Assembly: GCA_002352365.1 (NCBI GenBank)
Contig: DEIJ01000170.1
Location: forward strand, 1 to 15,601
Source: Dehalococcoidia bacterium UBA2777
GTDB taxonomy: Bacteria; Chloroflexota; Dehalococcoidia; UBA2247; UBA2777
Direction of reading: 5' to 3'
Length of the DNA stretch: 15,601 bases
The notes under the pieces are model-generated. The model was given only the letters and a program-made list of their open reading frames with translations. It was not told the origin of the DNA and ran no database searches. Shown here one piece after another: positions 14,003 through 15,601 of this stretch; position 1 is the first letter of the stretch, and each line of letters starts with the position of its first letter. Position numbers and translations under genes: made by a program.

Positions 14003-14323
14003 TTATTGAGGGTCTGATTCTCTTACCCAGATCCGGTTCATTTTCTCACCACTCTCCTCATAACACTGGAATCCCCTCGAATCTACCTCTTCCACCTCCA
14101 CATTATCCTCCCCCCATAGCTCCAGGAACTGGCTTAGCCAGTTCCTGAAATGTGCCCCTCCACCAAAGTAGACTTTTCTCCACGCATTGCCTTTTTCATC
14201 TATTCTCTCCCTGACCAGCTCCTCCTGGGCCATTCTTTCTCGGACTATCTCTTCCTCAGCCACCTGTTTCACCCCCGAATTTCGCTTCGCTTGTCGGTAT
14301 AGGCCATTATGGTTTTCAACCAC
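14003..14323 (-). CDS. Hypothetical protein with duplicated helical segment
   Basis: 106 residues; family not named by me. Residues 23-44 hold two similar 11-residue units, EEEIVRERMAQ and EELVRERIDEK, likely coiled coil. The conserved-looking part is WRKVYFGGGAHFRNWLSQF, then GEDNVEVEEVDSRGFQCYE and MNRIWVRE, a mixed alpha/beta pattern with one Cys. GTG 14323 lies 13 nt after the metV stop without a clear RBS. GTG 14263, with GGGGGT at about 8 nt, is a serious alternative start that would keep both repeats. Position directly after metV suggests co-expression with one-carbon metabolism. Function unknown. Confidence 0.6.
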   Translation of the reverse strand: MVENHNGLYRQAKRNSGVKQVAEEEIVRERMAQEELVRERIDEKGNAWRKVYFGGGAHFRNWLSQFLELWGEDNVEVEEVDSRGFQCYEESGEKMNRIWVRESDPQ

Positions 14324-14336
14324 CTATTGTCACGTC

Positions 14337-15026
14337 TTATTCAAGGACAAGTGGAGCAACCTCAATCTTGCGTGGCCTTGTCATTTGGCTGTAGTCTTTT
14401 AGCATAGGTTCTGCTTCTCTTAATCTGTCCAGCTCACCAAATTTCTTTAGCCGCTCATATATCAGCATCCAGGCGCAATCTCGCTCGGGATCCGCTTCAC
14501 ACTTACCATCCTGAGACCCTCCGCATGGACCGTTGAGCAATCCTTTGGTACATTGGGTCAATGGACAAATACCGGCGAACTTTCCAAGTAGGCACTCGCC
14601 ACATTGCTGACACTTCTCCTTAAACAAGGCAGGGCCTCCACCCATATGTCCTGTAGGGTTAGTTGCCGGATATATGCGTTTCAGAAGGCCAAATTCTCCT
14701 TCTATAACAGATTCTCGCACCACCTGGAGCCCGTCACCACAGGTCATCATCAGGATGGCATCACATTCTTCAATCTCCTGACGGTACTTGCTCAAGCGCT
14801 TACTGCTCCAAGGAGCATAGCAGGTGAACTCCCCGAAAGGTGGTGCAATAGCCGCTAGAACCTCCTTCCCATGCCTGGAAAGGATGTCTGCCATTTCTTT
14901 CACCTCCGGTTCACCGCCGGTGTGGAAAACCGTGGCGCAACCACCACAGCCGACGAGGACTACCTTGTCCCTCCCCTCGAGATATTCAAGGATCTCTTCA
15001 ATGGGCTTTTGCACTTGTGCAATCAT
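14337..15026 (-). CDS. metV: MetV, methylenetetrahydrofolate reductase C-terminal-type Fe-S subunit
   Basis: 229 residues. In acetogens and other Wood-Ljungdahl organisms MetV binds Fe-S clusters and forms the methylene-THF reductase with MetF, passing low-potential electrons to the flavin. The N-terminal Rossmann-like part has VGCGGCATVFHTGGEPEV (Cys27, Cys30) and ILMMTCGDGLQ. The C-terminal ligand cluster is CQQCGECLLGKFAGICPLTQ (Cys139, 142, 145, 154), followed by Cys159, PCGG at 167-170, Cys176 and Cys184. ATG 15026 follows AGGAGG at 7 nt, an excellent site. No metF lies in the window, so the partner is probably upstream or elsewhere. A relic of an unrelated gene overlaps its RBS. Confidence 0.92.
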   Translation of the reverse strand: MIAQVQKPIEEILEYLEGRDKVVLVGCGGCATVFHTGGEPEVKEMADILSRHGKEVLAAIAPPFGEFTCYAPWSSKRLSKYRQEIEECDAILMMTCGDGLQVVRESVIEGEFGLLKRIYPATNPTGHMGGGPALFKEKCQQCGECLLGKFAGICPLTQCTKGLLNGPCGGSQDGKCEADPERDCAWMLIYERLKKFGELDRLREAEPMLKDYSQMTRPRKIEVAPLVLE

Positions 15027-15039
15027 TCCTTTCCCTCCT

Positions 15040-15177
15040 CTATTTGTTTATGAATAGATGTCGGTTAAGCTCATAAATAGGTAACCCTATTCCGGCCGCC
15101 TCACTAAGCTGGCCCAGCTTGTAGCTCATCACCGGTGGCCTTTGGTTTTCTCGCAGACCTATGGAACCCGATTTCAT
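15040..15177 (-). pseudogene. 3' relic of the uncharacterised paralogous family
   Basis: A 45-residue frame from ATG 15177 ends RPPVMSYKLGQLSEAAG then LPIYELNRHLFINK. This aligns with the tail of the broken gene at 4926-5535 (GVMSPRVSS ... SPIYELNPSLF) and the intact gene at 3343-3933 (GIISAP ... AHYEINPSLY). Nothing of the first 150 residues is present: upstream DNA in this frame is inside the FTR-like gene. It may still be translated as a short peptide because ATG overlaps the preceding TGA, but as a family member it is truncated. Its stop lies inside the metV ribosome-binding site, like the tight downstream linkage of the other copies. Confidence 0.55.
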
Positions 15178-15470
15178 TCGCCTGGCGACCTCCATTTTTG
15201 AAGGAATTCCATGTAACTATCGTTGGCGAACAAGTTGCAGCGACAAGTCCCTTCCTGCTCTATGTCCTTTAAGGCCTCTTCACAGGGGCAGTTAAGTCTT
15301 TCCGGCTCGCAGGGGCAACCTCTGACCTTAACCACCACCTCCGCCCACGACTCAGGGGTCTTACCGGGCTGAATATGAAGCCCATGCAGCCTGGCAAGCT
15401 CAGTAATATCCGCAGCCACCTCAGCAGCGCTCTTGGTAAATGGGGGGCGCTCTGAAAAATCCTTCTTCAT
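15174..15470 (-). CDS. Ferredoxin-thioredoxin reductase catalytic-subunit-like protein
   Basis: 98 residues. Six cysteines form CPC (52-54), CPC (61-63) and CRC (76-78) followed by NLF. In plant-type FTR the pattern is CPC, CPC, CHC, in which four Cys hold a [4Fe-4S] cluster and two form the active disulfide; all six positions are kept here, with a shorter first spacer and Arg in place of the active-site His. FTR turns ferredoxin electrons into dithiols for thioredoxin. No variable (alpha) subunit is seen, which is usual outside oxygenic phototrophs. ATG 15470 overlaps the previous stop as ATGA. It lies just upstream of metV, so a link to the MetV electron path is possible but inferred. Confidence 0.8.
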   Translation of the reverse strand: MKKDFSERPPFTKSAAEVAADITELARLHGLHIQPGKTPESWAEVVVKVRGCPCEPERLNCPCEEALKDIEQEGTCRCNLFANDSYMEFLQKWRSPGE

Positions 15471-15601
15471 CTTATTATAATTACTTCCTTAACCTCGGGC
15501 ACCTCTTTCTTAAGCTGTTCCTCAATTATTTCGAAGACTATATCTTTCGTCATCAGGCCTCTTCCTTTCACCTGGCAAGCGGCTAGCTGTTTAAAATACT
15601 G
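15467..15601 (-). CDS. C-terminal end of an unidentified gene (runs off the window)
   Basis: The frame is open from the window edge and ends DIVFEIIEEQLKKEVPEVKE then VIIIR before TGA, overlapping the FTR-like start by ATGA. The end is an amphipathic helix plus a short strand, slightly like the tail of NifU-type domains, but the match is too short to name it. An internal ATG (codon 17), with GAGG 4 nt before it, would make a 28-residue peptide instead. The ATGA overlap suggests it is the upstream partner of the FTR-like gene. Confidence 0.5.
   Translation of the reverse strand, partial: QYFKQLAACQVKGRGLMTKDIVFEIIEEQLKKEVPEVKEVIIIR

Overview
All genes recognised in this window lie on the minus strand, so transcription runs from 15601 towards 1. 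The gene set suggests a strictly anaerobic bacterium that uses the Wood-Ljungdahl pathway. It includes two CooC-type nickel-insertion ATPases, MetV, a ferredoxin-thioredoxin-reductase-like catalytic subunit, a DGC/NifX-type metal protein, FmdB zinc ribbons and several Fe-S proteins. Peptide deformylase, GroES and strong AGGAGG or AGGGGG ribosome-binding sites point to Bacteria. A Chloroflexota (Dehalococcoidia-like) source is my best guess, but it rests on general resemblance only. TTG and GTG starts are frequent. No tRNA, rRNA, CRISPR array, insertion sequence or phage gene was seen.

Layout in transcription order. 15601-14003: the end of an unidentified gene, an FTR-like six-cysteine protein, a remnant of an uncharacterised family, metV, and two small unknown genes. 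13978-12368: unknown helical protein, DUF1684 protein, stand-alone Mrp-N/DUF59 domain, FmdB zinc ribbon. 12339-9782: ferredoxin (frame broken), thioredoxin reductase, CcdA and a TlpA-like lipoprotein, forming a route for reducing power from cytosol to the outside of the membrane. 9766-9298: a fossil junction of a methyltransferase 5' end and a metallo-beta-lactamase-fold 3' end. 9219-7277: CooC, a DGC+NifX fusion and a glutaredoxin-like protein. 7259-5513: a broken groES, an extended thioredoxin, a 4Fe-4S protein and TrmO. 5535-2650: two copies (one broken) of the same uncharacterised family, an AhpD-like protein, a DUF1638-like protein and an FkbM methyltransferase. 2638-1: FmdB, PAC2 protein, a second CooC-like ATPase, a broken peptide deformylase and the start of a HAD phosphatase.

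Two things stand out. First, several otherwise recognisable genes are disrupted (def, groES, ferredoxin, one paralogue, the MTase/MBL junction, plus a 3' relic near metV), while flanking frames and ribosome-binding sites remain good. This means either real gene decay or an error-prone consensus. Second, an uncharacterised family of about 200 residues, ending in a Y-E-(I/L)-N motif, occurs three times, each time directly upstream of an enzyme gene. The dominant themes are thiol-disulfide transfer and metal-centre assembly.
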